DNA of 64,000 nucleotides from Sipunculus nudus (taxonomy: Eukaryota > Annelida > Sipuncula > Golfingiida > Sipunculidae). The stretch is taken from positions 97,705,642 to 97,769,641 of the forward strand of contig CM049306.1 of the NCBI GenBank assembly GCA_026874595.1, in the 5' to 3' direction. The notes beneath the pieces are model-generated. The model made no database searches. It was not told the origin of the DNA and was given only the letters and a program-made list of their open reading frames with translations. The translations under genes and the position numbers were made by a program. This document shows positions 27,614-37,210 of this stretch, piece by piece (position 1 is the stretch's first letter; every line of letters begins with the position of its first letter).

Positions 27614-28850
27614 GTATCCCCAGACAAATGAAGCCTACCCCCTTCTGAAATAGGCACCCTTCTTCATAAGGATATATTGACTCATGACAGGTCACAAATG
27701 TTTGAACTTGTCCGACATCTTGGTGGAGCTTGTTATGTCAAATTTGAAGGAAACAGATGCAGTACTTTTTGGGGTTGGTGTTTCCACAGATTTAAGGACA
27801 CATGGCTCCTGTGACAATGACCTTTGACCTTGTGACATCAAAAGTGATAGGGATCTTACCCTATTGGCAGGTGAGGTATATGTGCAAGGTGAAAGGTCTG
27901 AGATGGAAAGTTTAAAGTTGGCTTAAAATGAAGCCACTATCTTTTTAAATATGTGGGTCCTGTGACCTTGACCTCATGACCCTAAAATCAATAGGGTTCT
28001 TGCTTCTTAATGGGCCATATAAATGTCAAGTTTGAAATCCATATATCAATAAAAGCTAGAATTATTATCTCGAAACTAATTTTTTGACAGATGGCTCCTG
28101 TGATCATCAACTTTGACCTGGTGACCATAAATTGACAGGGATCTTCCTCCATTGGCAGATGAGCTATATATGCAAAATAAAAGGTCTAAGATGAAAATTT
28201 GGCTTAAAATGCATCCACAATTTTTTAAAGATATGGGTCCTATGACCTTGACCTACGACCTCATGACCCCAATATCAATAGGGTTCTTCCTTTTTCAATG
28301 GAACATATAAAATTCAAGTTTGAAATCCATATATCATCTAGAATTTCTTTGCACGGCAGTAAAACAGTATCACCAACATTTATCTCTTCCACCCCCCCCC
28401 CCCCCCGCATAAATTTAGGGCCCCATCTTCAGCAGCATATACTGACACTTGGCAAGTGACGATGTTTCTTCCATCTATTAACTTGTGAAACAATATTTTT
28501 CATCAAATATGGGAATATTCAAGGTCAAGGCCACTCTCATAGGAGAAGTCATGATCACAATTTAAACAGATCTCATCCCATAACCCATATCTATGTATAT
28601 GCATAATATGAAAGAAAAAAAATTGTCCATTTGTTTTTGACTTACTATCCAAGCTATCCAAAATTTTTGGTCAATTTGATTCTTTACCAATACCAATATA
28701 TGGCAATATTCAAGGTCAAGGTCACTTTCCTAGCAAAGGTCATGACTCCATTTTACATAGGCTTGGTCCTCTATACACATGTAAAGTTTTATAAAGATCA
28801 AATAAACATTTTTTGAGGTATCTTGCTGACAAAATTTTGTCTTCAGGATA
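27614..28850 (+). mobile_element. repeat element 1 with GTATCCCCAGACAAA end, decayed
   Basis: The left end GTATCCCCAGACAAA (27614-27628) is matched by a decayed inverse TTTTGTCTTCAGGATAC near 28835-28850. Inside are about four diverged units of the TGACCTTTGACC family (27800-28340), a C15 tract (28392-28406), then blocks AGCAGCATATACTGACACTT and ATTCAAGGTCAAGGCCACTC that recur in element 2. No transposase is visible, so the element is non-autonomous. The C tract may mark a nested second copy. Confidence 0.55.
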
Positions 28851-29587
28851 CAACTAGTTCAACCCAATTTTAATCACCTTGTCCTGGCTCTTTGGCCAAC
28901 TATCCCACAAAACTTCATTTAAATCAACTGAGTACTCAATTGAGAACTCTTTCAGATACCCTTTGGACAGGACAGGTACCGTTAATGGTCATGAGCTAAA
29001 GTGAGTAAGACATTTTTTTATATTGCCATGATGCTATGAAATTCATAAGGAAGTTTAAAATGATGTCATAATAATATATAGCTGTCCTGACAAGTTGCTG
29101 TTTCGAGGTTACTACAGCCTTTGGGGGACTATCTGGATAGTGCAGCCCCATGGTTTAACAGGCACAAATAAATTTAATTATATATCTAAACAGATAAACA
29201 CTAAAAGGCATCCATTTCCTGTTTTCTGATTTCAGTTTCCTCATTCTCTCAGTTACTACATTGATTAAATGTTTGGAATCTGACAAGGTCAATGGGTTAT
29301 TTACTAAAGATTAAATTCCACACCTACAGTGATGTAAATAAAGATTTTTCTATTAGTTAGGTAAATGAAAAAAACAACAATTGAAAATAATATATTATGT
29401 AAAGCAGGTTGTTCTCAAATTATTACACATTTCATTCTACTTTTCAGTTTTAAGAGTAATGAAACATGAATACTGCTGAAATTCATGCTGATGTAAAAAT
29501 AAAGATCTCTTCTGATAAGTAAGTTACCTGACTAGAAAGACTCTGGAAAAGGGATGAATTAGACTAGACATTTCTTGGCACCTGCGA

Positions 29588-32407
29588 GTATCCCCAGACA
29601 TAGTAGACCCCCCCCCCCCCTTTAAGAACAGACCCCAATTTTTAGCAGCATATACTGACACTTGGCATATTTATTGTTTCTTCCATCTAACAATCCACAA
29701 TCTTGTTGAAGATGTTGGTCCTGTGACCTTGATCTTTTTAAAGATGTGTCCTGTGACCTTGACCTTTGACCTAATGACCCCAAAATCAATTTGGGTCTTG
29801 CTTTTCCAATGGGACATATGCAAGTCAAGTTTGAAATCTATACATCAATAAAGCAGGAATTATCATCCAGAAACTAATTTTTTTTGACAGGTGGCTCCTG
29901 TGACCTTCACCTTTGACCTTGTGACCTCAAAATTGATAGTGTTCTTCCTCTCTTGGCAGGAGAACTATATGTGCAAGATGAAAGATCTGAGATGAAATGT
30001 TTGGCTGAAAATGCATCCAAATCTTTTTAAAGATGTGTCCTGTGACCTTGACCTTTGGCCTCATGACCCCAAAATCAATTTTGGTCTTGCTTTTCCAATG
30101 GGACATATACAAGTCAAGTTTGAAAACCATACATCAATAAAAGCAGGAATTATCATCCAGAAACTAATTTTTGGACAGATGGCTCCTGTGACCTTCATCT
30201 TTGACCTTGTGACCTCAAAATTGATAGGGGTTTTCCACTCTTCGCAGGTGAACTATATGTGCAAGATGAAAGATCTGAGATGAATTGTTTGGCTGAAAAT
30301 GCATCCACAATCTTAATAAAGAGGTTTCCTGTGACCTTGACCTTTGACCTCATGACCCCAAAATCAATTCGGGTCTTGCTTTTCCAAGTTTGAAATCCAT
30401 ACATCAATAAAAGAAGGAATTATCATCCAGAAACTAATTTTTGGACAGATGGCTCCTGTGACCTTCACCTTTGACCTTGTGACCTCAAAATTGACAGGGT
30501 TCTTCCTCTCTTGGCAGGTGAACTATATGTTCAAGATGAAAGATCTGAGATGAAATGTTTGGCTGAAAATGCATCCACATCTTTTTAAAGATGTGTCCTG
30601 TGACCTTGACCTTTGACCTAATGACCCCAAAATCAATTCAGGTCTTGCTTTTCCAATGGGACATATACAAGTCAAGTTTGAAATCCATACATCAATAAAA
30701 GCAGGAATTATCATCCAGAAACTAATTTTTGGACAGATGGCTCCTGTGACCTTCACCTTTGACCTTGTGACCTCAAAATTGATAGGGGTCTTCCACTCTT
30801 GGCAGGTGAACTATATGTGCAAGATGAAAGATCTGAGATGAATTTTTTGGCTGAAATTGCATCCACAACCTTTTTAAAGAGGTTTCCTGTGACCTTGACC
30901 TTTGACCTCATGACCCCACAATCAATTTGGGTCTTGCTTTTCCAATGGGTCAAATACAAGTCAAGTTTGAAATCCATACATCAATAAAAGAAGTAATTAT
31001 CATCCAGAAACTAATTTTTGGACAGATAGCTCCTGTGGCCTTGACCTTTGACCTTGTGACCCCAAAATTTATATGGATTATCCACTATTGGCAAGTGAGC
31101 TATATATTCAAGATGGAAGATCTGGGATGAAAGTTTGGCTGAAAATGCATCCACATCTTTTTAAAGATGTGTCCTGTGACCTTGACCTTTGACCTCATGA
31201 CCCCAAAATCAATTTGGGTCTTGCTTTTCCAATGAGACATGTACAAGTCAAGTTTGAAATCCATACATCAATAAAAGCAGGAATTATCATCCAGGAACTA
31301 ATTTTTGGACAGATGGCTCCTGTGACCTTCACCTTTGACCTTGTGACCTCAAAACTGATAGGGGTCTTCCTCTATTGGCAGAGTATTTATATGTGCAAGA
31401 TGAAAGGTCTGAGATGAAATGTTTGGCTGAAAATGCATCCACAATCTTTTTTAAAGATGTGTCCTGTGACCTTGACCTTTGACCTCATGCCCCCAAAATC
31501 AATTGGAGTTTTGCTTTTTCAATGGGACATATACAAGTCAAATTTGAAATCAATACATCAATAAAAGCAGGAATTATCATCCAGAAACTAATTTTTGGAC
31601 AGATAGCTCCTGTGGCCTTGACCTTTGACCTTGTGACCCCAAAATTCATATGGGTCATCCACTATTGGCAAGTGAGCTATATATTCAAGGTGGAAGACCT
31701 GGGATCAAAGTTTGGCTTAAAATGCATCCACAGTATCTTTTAAAATGCCAGTCCAGTGACCTTGACCTTTGACCTCATGACCCTAGAACCTATAGGGTTC
31801 TTACTTTAGTACATACATAAGTCATGTTTGAAATCCATATGGCTATAAGAGGTGTGTGATTTTCACCATATATGGCAATATTCAAGGTCAAGGCCACTAT
31901 CATAGTAAAGGTCATGACCCCAATTTAAATAAACATCATCCCATAACCCAAACCTATGTATATGCATAATATAAAAGAAATCTGTCCATTAGTTTTTGAC
32001 TTATAATGCTCACAGTACTGTAAGGTGGCAATTTTGGGGTTATTAAACGGCATGAAAACAAGTAAAGAATAATAGGTGGCGCCACCAGTTTCTGGAACAT
32101 GACAACCCTATCCATGATCTTCCATCAACTTGATTTTGGGATAATTCCATGCAAGATTTCTTGAGATATTAAAGAATTTGTGTGATTTTCCCCAAATTGG
32201 ACCTATTAAAGGTCAAGGACACTCTCCTAGTAAAGGTCATGACCTCATTTTAAATAGGCGTCGTCCTCTTACCCATATCTATACATATACCAAGTTTGGT
32301 AAAGTTCAGTGAAATATTTTTTGGGTTATCGCGCCAACAAGATTTATATGCGGCGGCGGCGGGACCTGTATGAAAACAGAGTATCCCCCGACTTTGTCTG
32401 GGGATAC
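29588..32407 (+). mobile_element. repeat element 2 with inverted GTATCCCCAGACA ends
   Basis: Left end GTATCCCCAGACA (29588-29600) and right end TTTGTCTGGGGATAC (32393-32407) are inverted copies; the right end also matches the 15-base left end of element 1 exactly. The interior order is: C13 tract, AGCAGCATATACTGACACTT block, eight-copy 289-bp array, two blocks with AAGGTCAAGG (31880 and 32205), a GTTATCGCGCCAACAAG block and a (GCG)n patch. No open frame resembles a transposase or reverse transcriptase. Family name unknown to me; a non-autonomous TIR element is the best reading. Confidence 0.6.
29740..31790 (+). repeat. 289-bp dimeric tandem array rich in TGACCT half-sites
   Basis: The phrase TGACCTTGAC (or close variant) starts at 29754, 30043, 30332, 30601, 30890, 31177, 31467 and 31757: spacing 289, 289, 269, 289, 287, 290 and 290. 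Each unit is a dimer of ~145-bp halves: half A has TGACCTTGACCTTTGACCT and CATGACCCC; half B has TGACCTTCACCTTTGACCTT and GTGACC. The short unit at 30332-30601 lacks about 19 bases. The 60-90-codon frames in this region are all repeat translations. Confidence 0.92.
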
Positions 32408-33080
32408 AATAATACACGTGCTCAAATTTGACTCTAAACTCTTTCCCCTAAACGACTGATGATATACTTGTAACTTTTTGACCAAGGGATAATTTCAGCA
32501 AAATTGATATATGTGGTAAATTACCAAATGTCTTACACCCTTGAGGACATGGTATTACTACTGATATTCTGTTGACATATGACATATCATACCAACGGTA
32601 TTATATACAATAGCAGCACCAATACTGGCCAATGAAATCAACTACAGTCAACCATGATGTGAACCTTAATATGTATCCTAACTAGCCCATTTGAATGATT
32701 CAATCATACAGCAATTATCCAATCACATCTTGTTCTTTTCATATCTGACCAATGACATTTTGGCTATCATGTTGTATATGGCACCAAGTGAACAGACTAC
32801 TATAAAAAGTTAGGCAAAGCTTTGCATTAGAAGATAAAATACTGTCAAAACATACTGATGCAGTGACATTTAATGATACAGATAGAATGGTTTATTTTGT
32901 ACAACCATGTATCAGTGCATTTGAGTAAGGTTACACAGTCCTACTTTTATCTACTGGTATGCCCTCCTCCTTGGACTCAATACTTGTCAACAGCTGCATG
33001 ACTGACACATTTTTGCTGATGAAACAGCTGTGACATCATATTAGTCTTATTCTGCAAACAGAACTCTGAGATTCCATGTG
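32408..33080. other. intronic stretch between repeat elements
   Basis: No exon or clear repeat unit recognised. Contains one CACGTG near 32413. Confidence 0.4.
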
Positions 33081-33310
33081 GAGTGTGGTGGTGTAATGGT
33101 TAGCATGTTGGACAAATGACTGCAAGGTTGTTGGGTTTCTGTCCACGCTAAGACTCCTGGCCAAAGTCTTGTCCATAAGGGGTTCACCCTCTCCACCTGG
33201 GAGTGAACGGATACTAGTCATGGGTGTTAAGCAAATTGTAGAAGGAAAACCCTTCTAGGGCTTATTATGGCTGCTTGGGTTGGATGCTCCCAGGAGGATT
33301 ATTATTCATA
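33081..33310 (+). mobile_element. tRNA-derived SINE-like element
   Basis: A tRNA-like head has an A-box phrase TGGTGTAATGGTTAGCATG (about 33089-33107) and, some 35-45 bases on, a decayed B-box GGGTTTCTGTCC. It is followed by a non-tRNA body including CTCCACCTGGGAGTGAACGG and GGTTGGATGCTCCCAGGAGG. Pol III promoter boxes in the right order and spacing support a SINE. The 3' end is uncertain and no target duplication is evident. The minus frame over it (33036-33221) is not a gene. Confidence 0.6.
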
Positions 33311-34452
33311 TGGACTTGAAATAGAACCAAAATGAGTGTTTTTGATACACTTGTGAATATTGATAGATGTGTGTCTTTCTTCTTAATAATAAGTTGGTTG
33401 TATCAAAAGTTGGAGATGTGTAATACACGGGTCATCAGCTAGAAGGTTTATATCATTTGTAAGCCCTGCTCTCTAATACAAAACTTACAGGCATAATATG
33501 TGAATGATGGAAATCCATGTTTGGTTAAGTTGGGAAAACTGTAATTAAATTTGTAAGTTGACTTGAAGGGGCCAACCCTTTATGGAAAATGTTCAGAAAA
33601 GCAAACTTGAATAATCCCTGGCTCCCCTATATACCCTATATTTAATATATGAATGCTTTTTCACTTGTTGTGGTATTTACATGTAAAAATTCCTTTAGCA
33701 ACACACATTGCATTTCCTCCAATACTGAGTGTGGAGTTGATGGGAGCCTCAGGATTGATCACAGGAGTTGAAATACTTGGCACACCATTCAACATCAATG
33801 CGATCACAGTTTTACTGCTGCTGCCAATTGCATGAATTGGTAGTTTAACATCAACTGAACCACAATATAACAATACTTATAAAACATACATCTTACAATT
33901 TCATTACATTTAAATACAATGCTGATAAAGAGAGGGGGCTGTTTTTCAGAGAGAGCTTTGATGTCATACGTAACTCTTCAATATCAATTTGACATACCAA
34001 GATGGTGCAAAGGCAAAAGGAAAGCGCTAATAGCCAGGTAAAGGGCTTTCACACCTAGATCAATATTCCTTTTCATCTTCTGGGGCACGATTTCAAAGAA
34101 GACTCTCCTCTTTGTTAAAAGTTCATTGTTCAATACTAAGAGATGATAGTATTAGTAATAGTATTCTATACATAAGTTGGCTACCAGTTAAATAGGACTG
34201 TACTTTGTATATGTTTCCATTTCTTTATGAGCTTGGACATGATTCTGACCGCACTGATGGCAAATTGATCATCTTGTGTTTTTTAATATGCTCAGGAAAG
34301 CTTACTTGGTCACTTTAAGTTATTCAAACAAGTATAAAAAGAATCGGGTGTGTACACAAGTAATTATTCTAACCTTGTCAAGTACAACAGGGGTAAGGCA
34401 GCGAGGAGGGTAAGCAACAGTAGTAGGTGGTCTTTTTTATCATGAAAAACAG
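33311..34452. other. stretch upstream of glycosyltransferase exon 2
   Basis: No gene recognised. The overlapping frames on both strands at 33653-33873 are short and mutually shadowing. Just before exon 2 there are GT-rich phrases GGGTAAGGCAGC and GGAGGGTAAGC, then an in-frame TAGTAG (34421-34426), which prevents the exon 2 frame from extending upstream without splicing. Confidence 0.4.
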
Positions 34453-35337
34453 GTTAATCTGCAGCTTTTTAATGTTAATAGTATTTTATACATTATCAAT
34501 TGGTTATAACTGGTTTAATTACGTTCTCTACCCATCTGGCCGTTCACGTTCCATCAGTGTCAGGAGACTCCAAAATGTTAAAGGTCAAGGGTTCCCACTC
34601 CAGGGAAGAAGTGTATCTTTATGTATGGGAATCGCCGTCAGAGGAAAAACACTGAGCGCTGCCCGAAGAGACATTAATGAACTTCCGTTGATCAGTTATT
34701 TTGTTCCGTCATTCTGCGCAACAGCTAGTCCTAACTTTAATTATTTCATGTACATGTCATATGATTTTGATCACCCATACTTGAAGGAAGAACAAAATAT
34801 CCGGATGTTTAAACTGATGCTGATGCGGGCGATACACAGGAACTGTGGCAATGTGACAGTCCAGATTCGTCTCTTTAGTGTTCCATATTCTAGCAAACCT
34901 GCATGGGCTCAAAATGATGCTGTCATGCAGGCCTATATAGATGGCACGGATTACCTGTACCGGGTTAATGATGACACCCTCTTTGTCTCCAGGGACTGGA
35001 CGAACACGTTTGCAAACCAACTGGCTCAGGCAGATCCTGTGAATGTTGGTTTGGTTGGTCCAACAAACATCGGCCGTCATGAAGTCATGATCCAGTATGA
35101 ATTTACACATCGCACACATGTGGATATTTTCGGGTTTTATTACCCTCGCTTATTAAAGAACTGGTACGGCGATGCTTGGATTTCCCATGTGTATGGTCAC
35201 AACAGGGGTCTGATGTTACCCCATGTAAAAATTAACCATACCAGAGTGCATGGCCGACGATATTCAATTGATGACGCTAATCACATCGCTAATCACCTTG
35301 GTAACAGAGTAGCCTATGACAAGAAAACCTTGGACAG
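34453..35337 (+). CDS. two-domain glycosyltransferase-like protein, exon 2 (anchor and GT-A domain)
   Basis: Encodes the membrane anchor and the first catalytic-type domain of a type II, probably Golgi, membrane protein. In the 546-residue model, residues 19-38 are hydrophobic (LICSFLMLIVFYTLSI...). A basic, likely luminal stem follows, then a nucleotide-diphosphosugar (GT-A-like) domain at about 73-290. Its key features are VNDDT with the acidic pair D191-D192, a DxD-type metal/nucleotide-sugar site; GLVGPTN; the HRTHVDIFGFYYP block; and NWYGDAW with D258. Sequons lie at N151 and N279. Acceptor and sugar are unknown. The exon ends CAG|GTAAGA with a split Arg codon. Without exon 1 the first in-frame ATG is at 34442 (532 residues); the GTG at 34427 follows an in-frame stop. 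I recognise the domain architecture as similar to uncharacterised invertebrate proteins, but cannot name a specific enzyme. Confidence 0.85.
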
Positions 35338-35912
35338 GTAAGAATAAAAAATTATTTACAATGCTGACATATACCATGGGAGCTTTTAAGGTAAGAAAGG
35401 AAATTTAGTTATAATAATGAATCTAATGTCTCTGTTTTACATTAAAGTTTGTTTGTCATTAAAACTGTCCGTAAGAAAGATTTAATATGATATTAACTGT
35501 ATGTGACGTGGACTGAGAGATAATATGAGCAAAGCCATCCCTGACATCAAACAAAAAACCTAAATACAATAAAAATACCATAGTAGACAGGTCAAAATAT
35601 GAACAACCCTCAACAAATTGAAAAAAATTAATTATATATTAATTGTTTACCAAAGTTGAACATCTGGGAAGTTATTTTCATGATGGTATCCAAGATGGTC
35701 ACCAAGACCCTATTTATTTTTTTTATCATAGAATTGAGATGTTGTTTGGGATATTAAGTTTTTGGCGTCCTGAAATCTATAAAACCAATGAACATATCTC
35801 TTCATAGTCATGTTATGGCAAATTCAAAATTTAATACAACGACAATACTGAATGCAATTAATATTTAGATGATAAATGGTAGTAAATAACTGACATATTA
35901 ATTTCAATGCAG
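35338..35912 (+). other. intron 2 of the glycosyltransferase gene
   Basis: 575 bases, donor CAG|GTAAGA and acceptor TTTCAATGCAG. AT-rich, with no repeats of note. Splicing joins AG and G into an Arg codon and keeps the frame. Confidence 0.85.
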
Positions 35913-36615
35913 GTACATCAAATATCGAAAAGGGCGCAGCTTCCAGATAGTACCTGATGGGTCAAAGGTCATCAGCATGTCCCTTTTTGGTAATGAAACA
36001 AGGTACACCTACGGTGCCATCAGAAACGCCCAGCTGACCCCCGTTGTATTCCCCGGATGGAAGTTAAGAATATATACAGAGGAACCAGACTCCTCAGCGA
36101 GTTTACACCAAGTACCTTTGGGAATAATTCATCTACTCCAGCGACTGGGTGCCGATATTTACTTGGTGCAGACCTCATTGCCTCCAATATGGTGGCGCTA
36201 CCTTGTGGCAGATGACTTAATGGTGGATTTTTTCATAATTCGAGGTGTTGATGGTAGATTGTCTAACAGAGAATTTGCAGTGGTAGAGGATTGGATTAAA
36301 GATGGCGCAGCAGTTCAAAGGATAAAAGGTCCCCCCAAACACATGGAGAAAGAGATCCAGCCGGACCTTTGGGGCGCACGACCTAAACTCCTTAGATATA
36401 TGTTAGGGTCAAAATGGTCTGATAAGGTTGTTGAATTTACTCATATAAACAGGGCTGTGAACCATTCTGCATTTCTGAATCAGGTGATGTGGCCGAAAGT
36501 CAAGAAATCTTGTTTTACCTCCAGAGAATCCCTGGAACAAGAGGTGTCAGGAACTGCCACACATTACATAGGTCAAACATATGATGAACAGTCTGAACCT
36601 GACCCACAGTATTAA
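35913..36615 (+). CDS. two-domain glycosyltransferase-like protein, exon 3 (second GT-like domain, stop)
   Basis: Continues the frame through YIKYRKGRSFQIVPDGSKVI into a second domain at about residues 334-515, ending at TAA 36613-36615. Diagnostic stretches are SMSLFGNETRYTYGAIRNAQ, FPGWKLRIYTEE, PPIWWRYLVADD, RGVDGRLSNRE and LWGARPKLLR. These match a glycosyltransferase-like domain that also exists alone in bacteria and in other eukaryotes, where the central motif usually reads R-D-x-D-S-R. Here it is RGVDGR (423-428), so the first Asp and the Ser are both Gly; D426 is kept. This may mean an altered or weak activity. Sequons at N340 and N496. The last 30 or so residues are polar and unstructured. 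The substrate is unknown, and homology rests on motif recognition rather than a search. Confidence 0.85.
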
Positions 36616-36694
36616 GCGCAACATTTAATCTATATATTTCATTGGCAACAACATAAGCTACAACTGTTGAATCATATCTTAAGTGTTTGGGTCA

Positions 36695-36700
36695 ATTAAA
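36695..36700 (+). terminator. candidate polyadenylation signal ATTAAA
   Basis: ATTAAA 80 bases after the stop codon of the glycosyltransferase gene is the nearest poly(A) signal. A canonical AATAAA follows at 37329-37334 and could end a longer 3' UTR. Confidence 0.35.
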
Positions 36701-36959
36701 TCCACCAAACAAAAATTTATTTTGTTTTATATCTTAAATTATAAAAGTAAAAAGAGACATATCTTTATTGCCGAGGCTCTTTTCATAGTCTCTTGCATGT
36801 ATCTATTTTCAATTGACAAAACCTAAACAAAATCAAAATCAAAATCTCATAGGACCCAGATATACCTAACATGTGCCTAACAAATCTGTTTTAACTGAGC
36901 ATATTGGTAAATCCCTCCATATGTTTCTTTAATATCTGACCACATGAATACAAAAATTA
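36701..36959. other. 3' flank of the glycosyltransferase gene
   Basis: AT-rich, no further coding content; may include 3' UTR if the later poly(A) signal is used. Confidence 0.4.
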
Positions 36960-37210
36960 CTCGAATGCGTTACTTGACAACAGTCAGCTTGTGCACGATA
37001 CAGGAAATGTTTTATTATAGAGACAGAATTTCAGTTTGGGTTGCGAGTTCACATATATTCTTTTGTGTTTATTCCTCATTCAAAGCCTAATGTTAAGATT
37101 ATTGGCTGTTTACCACAATATCCATGCAATAGGATTGATGGCCATTGGAGTATATTCCCCTGATAGCTTATATCAAGACTCAAGATAGGCTTACCAATTC
37201 AATATAAATG
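36960..37210 (+). repeat. dispersed repeat, copy B of a pair
   Basis: Same orientation as the copy at 9640-9885, sharing CAGTTTGGGTTGCGAGTTCA, AAGCCTAATGTTAAGATTAT and GGCTGTTTACCACAATAT with small differences and indels. No coding content. Confidence 0.75.

Larger units (their letters stand above)
19298..34452 (+). other. proposed intron 1 of the glycosyltransferase gene
   Basis: Starts GTAAAT and ends after a pyrimidine tract (TCTTTTTTATC) and AAAAACAG. It contains the rest of the CpG-retaining region, the ACCTGT palindrome array, the two GTATCCCC-ended elements with the nuclear-receptor half-site array, and a SINE-like unit. No further in-frame exon is needed for the predicted protein, and none was recognised. 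Confidence 0.45.

Noticed and set aside
27372-27695. 107-codon minus-strand frame
   Set aside because: It overlaps the end of a repeat element and competes with other minus frames there; no domain seen.
29622-31743. Series of 60-90-codon frames with similar peptides such as GHIQVKFE(I/N)HTSIKAG
   Set aside because: They are translations of the 289-bp array, whose period is not a multiple of three; no continuous coding sequence results.
34427-34441. GTG start for the glycosyltransferase frame
   Set aside because: GTG starts are not expected in a eukaryotic nuclear gene; the region is better read as the pyrimidine tract of a splice acceptor, and ATG 34442 is the fallback start.
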